16,550 nucleotides of DNA, taken from JBGPLH01 sp041486365 [NCBI: Thermodesulfobacteriota bacterium] (GTDB lineage: Bacteria; JAUYMQ01). Positions 1-7,453 of the stretch are shown one piece after another. The notes below the pieces were generated by a model. The model had not been told where the DNA came from. It saw only the letters and a list, made by a program, of their open reading frames with translations, and made no database searches. Within the stretch, counting starts at the first letter, position 1, and every line of letters starts with the position of its first letter. The DNA lies in the NCBI GenBank assembly GCA_041486365.1, contig JBGPLH010000035.1, forward strand, positions 1 to 16,550. The letters are read 5' to 3'. The position numbers and the translations under genes were made by a program.

Positions 1-2
1 GG

Positions 3-833
3 CGGGTGATCGAGAGTCTGGGCGGTCGGGCCCAGGAGATCGGCGAGATCCTGAACGTGATCGACGAGGTGGCGGAGGAGACGAACCTTCTGGCGCTGAA
101 CGCCGCGATCATCGCCGCCCAGGCGGGGGAGCACGGGCGGGGTTTCTCGGTGGTGGCCGACGAGATCAAGGACCTGGCCGAGCGGGTGGGGTCGAGCACG
201 AAGGAGATCGGCAAGCTGATCCGGGCCGTGCAGGAGGAGTCGGGCAACGCGGTGAGCGCGGTGCGGCGGGGCTCGGAGATGGTGGCGACGGGGGTGAAGC
301 TCTCGCGGGAGGCGGGGAGCGCGCTGGAGGGGATCACGGCGAGCGCCCGGCGCTCCGGCGAGATGGTGGGCGAGATCGCCGCCGCCACGACGGAGCAGTC
401 GAAGGGATCGATGGGCGTCATGAGCGCCATGGAGCGCGTGCGTGAGATGACCACGCAGATCCGCTCGGCGATGGAGGAGCAGGCGCACGGGTCGGAGCAG
501 GTGATGCACGCATCCGAGTCGATGCGCGAGGTGGCGAAGCAGGTGCGGGAGACGATCCGGGAGCAGGCGCGGGGGTCGGGCCGGATCACCGCGAACATCG
601 AGAACATCCGGGAGATGGTCGACCAGATCAACCACGCGATCCAGGAGCAGCGGCGGGGAACGGAAACCGCCGTGATGGCCCTGGAGCGAATCCGCGACCG
701 CACCGAGCGGAACGTCGGCGCCGCCTCCCAGATGAGCGAGGCGGTGAAGGCGCTCATCGAGCAGGCCGAGGTGCTCAAGGCCGAGGTGAGCCGGTTCAAG
801 TTCGAGCGGCCTGTCGAGAACGCCGCCGCGTGA
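3..833 (+). CDS. Methyl-accepting chemotaxis protein, C-terminal part (5' end outside window)
   Basis: This is the cytoplasmic signalling domain of a chemoreceptor. It controls CheA kinase through CheW and is methylated by CheR and demethylated by CheB. The reading frame is open to the left edge, so the sensor, any membrane segments and the HAMP region are missing; a GTG at 6 is an internal codon. The hairpin tip is unmistakable ([11 protein letters not shown], then [21 protein letters not shown], about residues 25-60 of the visible part). At the tip the usual NAAIEAARAGE reads [11 protein letters not shown]. After the tip about 210 residues of uninterrupted heptad coiled coil follow, unusually long for a C-terminal arm, including four 28-residue repeats. 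The protein ends in [13 protein letters not shown], without a CheR-binding pentapeptide of the NWETF type. CheR and CheB lie downstream in the same direction. Family assignment is secure; the ligand is unknown. Confidence 0.95.
   Translation, partial: RVIESLGGRAQEIGEILNVIDEVAEETNLLALNAAIIAAQAGEHGRGFSVVADEIKDLAERVGSSTKEIGKLIRAVQEESGNAVSAVRRGSEMVATGVKLSREAGSALEGITASARRSGEMVGEIAAATTEQSKGSMGVMSAMERVREMTTQIRSAMEEQAHGSEQVMHASESMREVAKQVRETIREQARGSGRITANIENIREMVDQINHAIQEQRRGTETAVMALERIRDRTERNVGAASQMSEAVKALIEQAEVLKAEVSRFKFERPVENAAA
390..725 (+). repeat. Four tandem 84-bp (28-residue) coding repeats in the MCP
   Basis: The units are 390-473, 474-557, 558-641 and 642-725. Each encodes 28 residues with the pattern xEQxxGSxxVxxAxExIREMxx followed by QIRxAI. 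The period is exactly four heptads, with no insertion between units. Conservation is at protein level; the DNA has diverged, so this is an old duplication or strong structural constraint rather than a recent expansion. Confidence 0.8.
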
Positions 834-931
834 GCTTGCGAGCGAGGCGAGGGCCGAACTAGTCCAGGAGCCCAACCAGCCCAAGGTCCCGAGGGGGGTG
901 CGGGCCTGGAACATCCAGAACGGGGAGTCCC

Positions 932-2014
932 ATGATCGTCGCGTGTCCTTCCTGCAAGGCGAAGTTCCGGATAGATGAATCGCGGATCCAGCCGCCCGGT
1001 GTCCGGCTCCGGTGCGCCCGCTGCGAGACGATGTTCGCCGTGCGAAAGCGCGTCGTTGACGCCGCGCCCGTGGTGGAGCGGGAGACGGCGGACGCCGCCG
1101 CCGCGCGTGCGGACATTGCGGCCGCGGGGCCCAAGATCCTCATCGCCCACGAGAGCATGGCGTTCCTCACGGGCGTGCGAGCCCAGCTGGAGCGGGAAGG
1201 GTACGAGGTGCTCGCCGCCCGGGACGGCGTCGAGGCACTCATGCGCATTCAGCGCGAGCTGCCGCGGGCCGTGGTGATCGATACCGCGCTCCCCAAGATG
1301 TACGGCTTCGAAATCTGCGAGTTCCTGAAGCGCAACGAGAGCCTCCGCGGCATTCGGGTGGTGCTCGTGGCCTCGGACAATGGCAGGGCGCGGTACAAGC
1401 GGAACCCCGGGAACCTCTACGGGGCGGACGATTACCTCGAGATCCACGACATCCCGAGCGCGCTGCCGGGGATTCTGCGCCGACTTCTCGGCGAGGAGCC
1501 GGCCGCGACGCCCTCCGGGCAGGAGGCGGAGAGTGCGAAGGCCGGGTCCGGCGATGTGTCGCCGGAGAGGGCGGAGAGTCGCGCCGCCCCGGGCGAGCTC
1601 CACGCCCGGAAAACCCCGCCACCCGCTCCGGCCGCGGCGGTGCGGCCCGCGCGGGCGCCGGCGGCCGACGACGGCCTCGAGCCGGAGCGTGAGAAGGCGC
1701 GGCGGCTCGCGCGGATCATCGTCAGCGATATCGCGCTCTACAACGAATCGGTGATTCAGGAGGGAGTCCGGAACGGCCGGCTCCTGGAGATGCTGCGCGA
1801 TGACCTCGAGGAAGGCTATCGCCTCTTCCGGACACGCGTCCCCGCCTCGATCGCGGAGGAGCGGGACTACGTCCGGGAGGCGCTGATGGCCCTCATCGAG
1901 AAGAAGCGCCGGGCCGCGGCGGACGCGGGCGGCGCTCCCGGCGCGCCCGCGGGAGAGGCGTGGGACCGGGGCGACGGGTCGTCCGGCGCCGGGGTGGAAG
2001 ATGATTCGTTCTGA
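932..2014 (+). CDS. Zinc-ribbon (MJ0042-type) plus degenerate receiver-domain protein
   Basis: A 360-residue cytoplasmic protein in the chemosensory operon. Residues 1-35 form an MJ0042-type zinc ribbon (C5, C8, C28, C31). Residues 67-185 are a CheY-like receiver whose phosphoacceptor aspartate is D117 (VVIDTALPKM). The receiver is incomplete: the acidic pair reads H73-E74, the Thr/Ser switch position is A147, and the invariant Lys after GADDYLE is I171. Phosphorylation-dependent switching is therefore doubtful. An Ala/Pro/Arg-rich linker (about 185-250) leads to a helical C-terminal domain starting KARRLARIIVSDIALYNESV, a segment I recall from other deltaproteobacterial zinc-ribbon proteins. 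The start is ATG with GGGGAG four bases upstream. The 3' end overlaps the HEAT gene by 14 bp, so the two are probably translationally coupled. Precise role unknown. Confidence 0.85.
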   Translation: MIVACPSCKAKFRIDESRIQPPGVRLRCARCETMFAVRKRVVDAAPVVERETADAAAARADIAAAGPKILIAHESMAFLTGVRAQLEREGYEVLAARDGVEALMRIQRELPRAVVIDTALPKMYGFEICEFLKRNESLRGIRVVLVASDNGRARYKRNPGNLYGADDYLEIHDIPSALPGILRRLLGEEPAATPSGQEAESAKAGSGDVSPERAESRAAPGELHARKTPPPAPAAAVRPARAPAADDGLEPEREKARRLARIIVSDIALYNESVIQEGVRNGRLLEMLRDDLEEGYRLFRTRVPASIAEERDYVREALMALIEKKRRAAADAGGAPGAPAGEAWDRGDGSSGAGVEDDSF

Positions 2015-4019
2015 GGAGATGCGGGCGCGGCTGCGCGACCCGGACGAGGAGCGGCGGCGGCAGGCCGTCGAGTCGATCGCCGGCCTCCGGGAGGACGGTG
2101 CGCTCGACCTCCTCGTCCAGGCGCTCGGGGACGAAAGCTGGCGCGTCCGCAAGACCGCCGTCGACGCGATCCTGTGCCTGGGGGACGTGGCCCTGGTGGT
2201 TGACGCCCTCGTGGGCGCTCTGAACGCCGATGAGAACGCGGGGCTCCGCAACTCGGCGGTGGAGGCGCTGATCCGCGTGGGCGAGCCGGCCGTGCCGGCC
2301 CTCCTCAAGAAGTCCGCGGATCCGAGCGCCGACGTCCGCAAGTTCATCATCGACGTTCTCGGCGGGATCGGCGACGCGAGCGCCCTGGGTGCCCTCGTCG
2401 AGGCGCTCGGGGACCCCGACGAGAACGTGCGGTCGGCGGCCGCCGAGAACCTCGGCTTGATCGGCGGCGAGGACGCCGTCCGCGCATTGCGCGCGAACCT
2501 CGATCGCGACGATCTGCTGCTCCAGTACACGTCCCTGCAGGCCCTCGCCCGGATCGGCCGCGGGATCCCCCTGGATAGCCTGATCCCGCTCCTCGGTCGC
2601 CCGCTCCTCCGGAAGGTCGTCTACGAGTGCCTCGCCTACGTGCCCGCGCTGCGCGCCGTCGATCTCCTGCTGGAGGGCATGCGCGATCGCTCCCGCGCCA
2701 ACCGGGCCGCGGCCGCCATGGCGCTCGTGAAGATCGCGGGCGCGGGACCGGAGCTCGCCCGGATTGTTGCGGAGCGGCTCCGCGGCATGCGCGACCAGGT
2801 CGACGTGGCCGAGCTCGTGGAGGATCTGCGCACGCCGAGCCTGAATCGTCGGATCGGCTTCGTGCAGATCCTCGGGTTCCTCGGGGGCCCGGCCGCCGTG
2901 CTGGTTCTGCTCTCAGCCGCGGAGGACGAAGGCATGCGCGGCCACGCGATGGACGCGCTCGTCGGGATGGGCGGGGAGGCCGCCGCGGTGCTGCTCGAGC
3001 GGTACGGCGAGCTGGAGGGAGAGAGCCGCGCGATCGCCTGCGCGGTGCTCGGGGACCTTGGCGCTTCCCAGGCAGCCGGGGCGCTGGCCGGATCGGTCGA
3101 CGATCCGTCGCCGGAGGTGCGCGCCGCCGCCGCGGGGGCTCTCGGCAAGATCGCCGCCATCGGAAACGCGGCGCGCCTGTTGCCCCTGCTGGACGACCCC
3201 GTGGAGGAGGTGCAGGACGCCGCGGTGACAGCGCTCGCCCGCGCGGCGGCGGCGGATCCCTCGGTGATTCTCGAGGCGCTCGCATCTCCCGACGCGGAAG
3301 CCGGCGCCACCTTCCGCGCGAACCTCGCGCGGGTGCTCGGCGAGTGCCGGGCCGCCGCCGGGGCCGATGCGCTTCTCCTGCTGGCGAAGGACGAGGACAA
3401 GCGGGTGCGGCGCTCGGCGCTCGAGGCGCTCGGGCGGATCGATTTCGGACGCTTCACGGAGGCGTTCACCGTCGCGCTCACCGACGAGTGCCCCGAGGTG
3501 CGGCGCGTGACGGCGGAGATGTGGGGCGCGAACCATCCGCCGCGGGCCCTGGACAACCTCGGGCGCATGCTGCGGGATGAGGACCTCTGGGTGCGCTGTG
3601 CGGCCATCCGGGGGCTGGGCGAGAGCGGGGACTCGGCGGCGCTACCGGTGCTGCGCGCATCCGCGGACGCGGTGGACGGTATCGAGCTGATCACGGGGAT
3701 CGAGGCGATCGCGCGGCTGGCGGGCGCGGCAGCGCTCCCCGACCTGCGCGCCCGGCTCGGGCATGAGGACCCCGAAGTGGTGAAAGTCGCGCTCGACCTG
3801 ATCGCGCGGCTCGAACCGGCGGCGGGGGAGGAGGTGGCGGCGGAGGTGATCGCGCTGCTCGATCACCACGATCCGGAGGTGCGCTTCGCGGCGGTTCGCT
3901 TCGCGGCGGAGCGCCCGGGGATGCATGCGCTGCCTGCGATGCGCCGTCGCCGGGACGAGGAGCGGGACCCCGCGGTGCGCGAGGCACTCCTGTGCGCGCT
4001 GGAACGACTGGAGCGGTAG
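2001..4019 (+). CDS. HEAT-repeat protein of the chemosensory operon
   Basis: A 672-residue protein made almost wholly of PBS-lyase-type HEAT repeats with a period of about 31 residues. Recurrent signatures include VRKTAVDAI, LRNSAVEALIRVG, VRKFIIDVLGGIG, VRSAAAENLGLIG and VRAAAAGALGKIA; by length about 20 units fit. No signal peptide, membrane segment or catalytic domain is visible, so it should be a cytoplasmic alpha-solenoid that binds proteins. Its position between the zinc-ribbon/receiver gene and cheR, with a 14-bp overlap at its 5' end, suggests it acts with this pathway, for example as a scaffold or as an adaptor for one of the receivers; that is inference. The start is taken as ATG 2001 with GGTGGAAG just upstream; an in-frame ATG at 2019 is possible. 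Similar repeats occur in phycobilin lyases, but nothing in the context supports that role. Confidence 0.85.
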   Translation: MIRSEEMRARLRDPDEERRRQAVESIAGLREDGALDLLVQALGDESWRVRKTAVDAILCLGDVALVVDALVGALNADENAGLRNSAVEALIRVGEPAVPALLKKSADPSADVRKFIIDVLGGIGDASALGALVEALGDPDENVRSAAAENLGLIGGEDAVRALRANLDRDDLLLQYTSLQALARIGRGIPLDSLIPLLGRPLLRKVVYECLAYVPALRAVDLLLEGMRDRSRANRAAAAMALVKIAGAGPELARIVAERLRGMRDQVDVAELVEDLRTPSLNRRIGFVQILGFLGGPAAVLVLLSAAEDEGMRGHAMDALVGMGGEAAAVLLERYGELEGESRAIACAVLGDLGASQAAGALAGSVDDPSPEVRAAAAGALGKIAAIGNAARLLPLLDDPVEEVQDAAVTALARAAAADPSVILEALASPDAEAGATFRANLARVLGECRAAAGADALLLLAKDEDKRVRRSALEALGRIDFGRFTEAFTVALTDECPEVRRVTAEMWGANHPPRALDNLGRMLRDEDLWVRCAAIRGLGESGDSAALPVLRASADAVDGIELITGIEAIARLAGAAALPDLRARLGHEDPEVVKVALDLIARLEPAAGEEVAAEVIALLDHHDPEVRFAAVRFAAERPGMHALPAMRRRRDEERDPAVREALLCALERLER

Positions 4020-4077
4020 GGGCAGAGCGGGTGAAACGGAACGACGGGGAAACCCCCCGGCCAACCGCAGGACGAGC

Positions 4078-4974
4078 ATGAGCTTCGAGGCCTTCAAGCC
4101 CAATGCGCCCGAGACGCCGGCTGGCGAGCCGTTGGGGATGAACGACGAGGATTTCCGCCTGTTCCGGGACTTCATCCGGGCGCAGTGCGGGATCTACTTC
4201 GGCGATTCATCGAAGTTCATCCTCGAGAAGCGGATCGGGCGGCTGCTCCAGCGGCACCGCCTGCGCCGATATCGCGACTACTACTACTACCTCCTGTACG
4301 ACCGGCGCCGGGGCGAGGAGCTCGCCGAGGTGGTCGACGCGATCACGACGAACGAGACTTACTTCTTCCGGGAGGATCGTCAGCTCAAGGCCTTCTCGGA
4401 CGAGATACTTCCCGAGCTGCACGCGCGGAAGCTCGCCCGCGGCGACCGGTCGCTTCACCTCTGGAGCGCCGGCTGCTCGACCGGCGAGGAGCCCTACACA
4501 CTCGCGGCGCTGATTCTAGAGTCGCGCCTGTTCGCCGGCTGGCGGGTGGAGATCTTCGCCAGCGACATCAACCGGCGCGTGTTGCAGGCGGCGCGCAAGG
4601 GGATCTACGGCGCATCGTCCTTCCGCGTGGCCCCGCGCGAAGCCGTGGAGCGCCACTTCATCGAGAAGGACGGGAAGTGGCGGATCTCGGACGAGATCAA
4701 GCGGTACGTTTCCTTCAGCCATCTGAACCTGCTCGACCGGACGAAGATCGGGCTGCTCGCCACGATGGACGTGATCTGCTGCCGGAACGTGATCATCTAC
4801 TTCGACGCCGAGGCGAAGAAGGAGGTGATCCATGGATTCCACGAGAAGCTCGCGCCGGGCGGATACCTGATGCTCGGGCACTCGGAATCGCTCATCAACA
4901 TCTCCGCCGCCTTCAAGCTGCGGCACTTCAAGAATGATCTCATCTACCAAAAGCCGGGGAAGCCGACGCCATGA
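4078..4974 (+). CDS. cheR: Chemotaxis protein methyltransferase CheR
   Basis: Transfers methyl groups from S-adenosylmethionine to glutamates of chemoreceptors, the adaptation arm of chemosensing. The 298-residue product has the helical CheR N-domain (DFRLFRDFIRAQCGIYF) and the classical catalytic domain. Visible motifs are TTNETYFFRE, the SAM-binding LWSAGCSTGEEPYTLA, FASDINRRVL, FSHLNLLDR, DVICCRNVIIYFD and GYLMLGHSES. Length fits a plain CheR with no TPR or fused domain. The start is ATG 4078 with AGGA five bases upstream; the frame is open further left but that stretch lies inside the HEAT gene, and ATG 4138 is a weaker alternative. The stop overlaps the cheB start in an ATGA, so cheR and cheB are coupled. 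The likely substrate is the MCP at the left edge. Confidence 0.97.
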   Translation: MSFEAFKPNAPETPAGEPLGMNDEDFRLFRDFIRAQCGIYFGDSSKFILEKRIGRLLQRHRLRRYRDYYYYLLYDRRRGEELAEVVDAITTNETYFFREDRQLKAFSDEILPELHARKLARGDRSLHLWSAGCSTGEEPYTLAALILESRLFAGWRVEIFASDINRRVLQAARKGIYGASSFRVAPREAVERHFIEKDGKWRISDEIKRYVSFSHLNLLDRTKIGLLATMDVICCRNVIIYFDAEAKKEVIHGFHEKLAPGGYLMLGHSESLINISAAFKLRHFKNDLIYQKPGKPTP

Positions 4975-6065
4975 CGAACGATTTCAGGCCAAGGAAGATC
5001 CGCGTGCTGGTGGTGGACGACTCAGCCTATAACCGGCGCATGATCACGAAGATCCTCGAGCGATCGCCCTTCATCGAAGTGGTGGGGTCCGCGGGCGACG
5101 GCGAGGAGGGCTTGCGCCGCGCCCTCGAGAAGAAGCCGGACCTGGTGACGCTCGACCTCGAGATGCCTCGGATGGACGGCTTCAGCTTCCTGAGGATCCT
5201 GATGGCGCGCCAGCCGCTCCCGATCCTCGTCGTGAGCTCGCGGAACGAGGGGGCCAGCGTGTTTCGCGCGCTGGAGCTCGGCGCGGTCGACTTCATCGCC
5301 AAGCCGACGCGCGGGATTTCCAGCGAGCTGGAGACGATCGCCGAGGAGCTGCTCACCAAGGTCCTCTCGATCCGCCAGTTGAGGCTCGACAACGCGCAGA
5401 ATCAGTTCGACTACGCGGCCCACGGACGGAGCGCGCCACCGCCGCCGACCCCCGAGGCGCCCCCGCGGGAGCCCGGTTTCCTGGCCCCGGCGGGCATCGT
5501 GGCGATCGGCTCGTCCACGGGGGGGCCCGGGGCCCTGACTTCTATTCTGTCGAGCATTCCCGCACATCTGCCGATAGGGTACCTCGTGGCCCAGCACATG
5601 CCGCCGGGCTTCACCCGCCCCTTCGCGGAGCGGCTCGACCGATTCACGGAGCTCTCGGTGCGGGAGGCCGCGGGGGGCGAAATGCTCCGGGCGGGACAGG
5701 TGCTGATCGCGCCCGGCGGGATGAACCTGACCGTGGAGCGCCGGGGCGCCGAGGTGGCCGCGGTCCTCTCCAAGCGGAGCGGGGCGGACCGCTACGTCCC
5801 GTCCGTGGACGCGCTGCTCCGGTCGGCCGCGCGGGCCTACGGGCCGGCGTGCCTCGGCGTGATCTTGACGGGCATGGGAGACGACGGGACGGAAGGGGTG
5901 CTCGAAGTGAAACGCCGCAAGGGGATCACGATCGCCGAGTCGGAGGAGTCCAGCGTGATCTTCGGCATGCCGAGGAAGGCGATCTCCAGCGGGGCGGTGG
6001 ATCACGTGCTGCCGCTCGACAAGATCAGCGGCGCCATCGTGTCGCTGTTCTCCAAGGGGAACTAG
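4971..6065 (+). CDS. cheB: Chemotaxis response regulator protein-glutamate methylesterase CheB
   Basis: Removes methyl groups from receptor glutamates (and deamidates glutamines) when phosphorylated by CheA. Residues 9-125 form a complete receiver: D16-D17, phosphoacceptor D62 (VTLDLEMPRMDG), S89 and K111. A Pro-rich linker (about 150-170) joins it to the C-terminal esterase with the catalytic triad S182 (GSSTGGPG), H209 (AQHMPPGFT) and D305 (TGMGDDG). The length of 364 residues is normal. ATG 4971 overlaps the cheR stop by four bases, with GGGGAAG seven bases upstream. All catalytic and phosphorylation residues are present, so the protein should be active. Together with CheR it forms the adaptation pair for the receptor of this operon. 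Confidence 0.97.
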   Translation: MTNDFRPRKIRVLVVDDSAYNRRMITKILERSPFIEVVGSAGDGEEGLRRALEKKPDLVTLDLEMPRMDGFSFLRILMARQPLPILVVSSRNEGASVFRALELGAVDFIAKPTRGISSELETIAEELLTKVLSIRQLRLDNAQNQFDYAAHGRSAPPPPTPEAPPREPGFLAPAGIVAIGSSTGGPGALTSILSSIPAHLPIGYLVAQHMPPGFTRPFAERLDRFTELSVREAAGGEMLRAGQVLIAPGGMNLTVERRGAEVAAVLSKRSGADRYVPSVDALLRSAARAYGPACLGVILTGMGDDGTEGVLEVKRRKGITIAESEESSVIFGMPRKAISSGAVDHVLPLDKISGAIVSLFSKGN

Positions 6066-6072
6066 AACGCCG

Positions 6073-6094
6073 CCCACCCGGACGGCCGGGTGGG
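6073..6094 (+). other. Intercistronic hairpin between cheB and the GAF gene
   Basis: A perfect 9-bp GC-rich stem (CCCACCCGG / CCGGGTGGG) closed by the tetraloop ACGG. It begins seven bases after the cheB stop and ends 16 bases before the next ATG, just ahead of the GGGGAG ribosome-binding site. No T-run follows, so it is not a typical intrinsic terminator. A role in mRNA stability or in tuning translation of the next gene is inference. Confidence 0.6.
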
Positions 6095-6110
6095 ATCGGG
6101 GAGACATCGC

Positions 6111-6947
6111 ATGGACAAACCGGATCGTCCGGACGACAGGTATTCGATCACGACCCGGGCGGAGGAGTTCCTCCAGGTCTTCAAGCGGGGCGCCGAATTC
6201 ACGCAGGAGCTGCTCCGGGAGAACGAGCGCCTGCGCTACCGCCTGGTGCAGCTGGAGGAGAATCTCCGCGAGGCGGAGAAGGCGCCGGTCACGGGAACCG
6301 AGGAGGAGCTGATCCACCGGATCCGTGAGCTGGAGGACGAGCGGCATCACCTCCTGAGTAAGTTCAAGGAGGTGGAGGCGGAGAACAAGGACTTCGCCAA
6401 CCGCTACCTGGAGGTCGAGGAGGAGAACAACAACCTCGCGAATCTCTACGTGGCGAGCTATCAGCTACATTCCACGCTGGACTTCCGTGAGGTGATGCAG
6501 ATCATCCTCGAGATCGTGATCAACCTGATCGGCGCCGAGGAATTCGGGGTCCTGCTGCTCGACGAGAAGACGAACGAGCTCAGGGCCGTCGCCACGGAGG
6601 GGATCCGCAAGGAGGACATCCCGGCCGTGAAGCTCGGCGAGGGACGGATCGGGCGGGCCGCGAAGGAAGGGACGAACCATTTCCCGCAGAAGATCGCCCA
6701 CGAGGGCCCCATCGACCCCCTGGACCCGATGGTCTGCATCCCGCTGAAGATCAAGGAGCACGTGATCGGGGTCATCGCGATCTACAAGCTTCTCCTGCAG
6801 AAAGAGAAGTTCACCCCGCTCGATCTGGAGCTGTTCACGCTGCTCGCGGGCCACGCGGCCACGGCCACGTTCGCCTCGAAGCTCTACTCCGAATCGGAGC
6901 GGAAGCTGTCCACAATCCAGGGGTTCATCGATCTGCTGACCAAGTAG
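6111..6947 (+). CDS. Coiled-coil and GAF domain protein of the chemosensory operon
   Basis: A 278-residue soluble protein. Residues about 18-115 are strongly charged heptad coiled coil (for example ELEDERHHLL and LEVEEENNNLANLY). Residues about 120-268 form a GAF domain starting at SYQLHSTLDFREVMQIILE, with VRLG-like core strands and a typical IPLKIKEHVIGVIAIYK segment. No histidine kinase, GGDEF or receiver domain follows, so it has a sensing or dimerising input without a visible output enzyme. GAF domains bind small ligands or mediate protein contact; the ligand here cannot be read. The start is ATG 6111 with GGGGAG seven bases upstream; a GTG 21 bases earlier lies in the hairpin and is unlikely. 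It stands 45 bp after cheB and 60 bp before the cheY-like gene, suggesting that it feeds or modulates the same pathway. Confidence 0.85.
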   Translation: MDKPDRPDDRYSITTRAEEFLQVFKRGAEFTQELLRENERLRYRLVQLEENLREAEKAPVTGTEEELIHRIRELEDERHHLLSKFKEVEAENKDFANRYLEVEEENNNLANLYVASYQLHSTLDFREVMQIILEIVINLIGAEEFGVLLLDEKTNELRAVATEGIRKEDIPAVKLGEGRIGRAAKEGTNHFPQKIAHEGPIDPLDPMVCIPLKIKEHVIGVIAIYKLLLQKEKFTPLDLELFTLLAGHAATATFASKLYSESERKLSTIQGFIDLLTK

Positions 6948-7007
6948 GCGCACGCCCCGCGTCCGACGAGGGTCAACGCCGACCCGCGCGAAGAAGGAAG
7001 AAGAGCC

Positions 7008-7382
7008 ATGTCGCACAAGGTCCTCATCGTCGAAGACTCCGCCACGATGCGCCAGCTGATCGGGTTCGCGCTCAAGCGCATCCAGGGCGTCGAGATCACC
7101 GAGGCCCAGGACGGGATGGACGGCCTGAAGAAGATCTCGAGCGACAAGTACGATCTCGCCCTGATCGATATCAATATGCCGCTGCTCGACGGCCTCAAGC
7201 TGGTGAAGCTCATCCGGAGCGATCCGCGCTGCAAGGACATCCCCATCGCGATGATCACGACGGAGGGGGCCCGGGAGGATCGCGAGCGGGCGCTTCAGCT
7301 CGGCGCCAACGAGTACCTCACCAAGCCGATCCAGCAGGTGGAAGTGGTGCGCATCGCGCGGTCCCTCCTCGGCATCGGCTGA
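7008..7382 (+). CDS. CheY-like single-domain response regulator
   Basis: A 124-residue stand-alone receiver, the usual size for CheY. All functional residues are there: the acidic pair E9-D10, phosphoacceptor D54 (LALIDINMPLLDG), switch residue T84 (AMITTEG) and K106 (YLTKPIQ). It should be phosphorylated by a CheA-type kinase and pass the signal to a motor or other target. The start is ATG 7008 with a strong purine-rich ribosome-binding stretch (GAAGGAAGAAGAG) directly upstream. It is the last gene of the chemosensory cluster, and the next gene is leuS. In contrast to the receiver at 932-2014, nothing in the phosphorylation site is degenerate, so this is the best candidate for the phosphorylated output of the operon. 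Whether it drives flagella, gliding or another output cannot be decided here. Confidence 0.93.
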   Translation: MSHKVLIVEDSATMRQLIGFALKRIQGVEITEAQDGMDGLKKISSDKYDLALIDINMPLLDGLKLVKLIRSDPRCKDIPIAMITTEGAREDRERALQLGANEYLTKPIQQVEVVRIARSLLGIG

Positions 7383-7422
7383 GCCACCCTCCGCAGGAAC
7401 TCTCGACAGGACCTCCCCGTTC

Positions 7423-7453
7423 CACGCCCCGTTGAAATCACGGCCGGGGCGTG
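7423..7453. repeat. Inverted repeat between the cheY-like gene and leuS
   Basis: The arms CACGCCCC (7423-7430) and GGGGCGTG (7446-7453) are perfect 8-bp complements separated by 15 bases. The loop contains the candidate -35 box of leuS and the right arm runs into its extended -10. It could be a protein-binding site over the promoter, or a weak end-of-operon hairpin for the chemosensory transcript; no T-run follows on either strand. Confidence 0.45.

Noticed and set aside
2636-3694. Open reading frame of 352 codons on the minus strand
   Set aside because: Antisense to the HEAT gene; Ser/Ala/Arg-rich low-complexity translation that mirrors the repeats opposite.
3925-4077. N-terminal extension of cheR into the HEAT gene
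   Set aside because: CheR similarity begins after 4078, and an ATG with AGGA at good spacing is available there.
5022-6350. Open reading frame of 442 codons on the minus strand
   Set aside because: Antisense to cheB and the GAF gene; composition is that of a shadow and no motif is visible.
6970-6985. GGGTC/GACCC hairpin before the cheY-like gene
   Set aside because: Only a 5-bp stem; expected by chance in DNA this GC-rich, so mentioned only as a weak parallel to the stronger hairpins.
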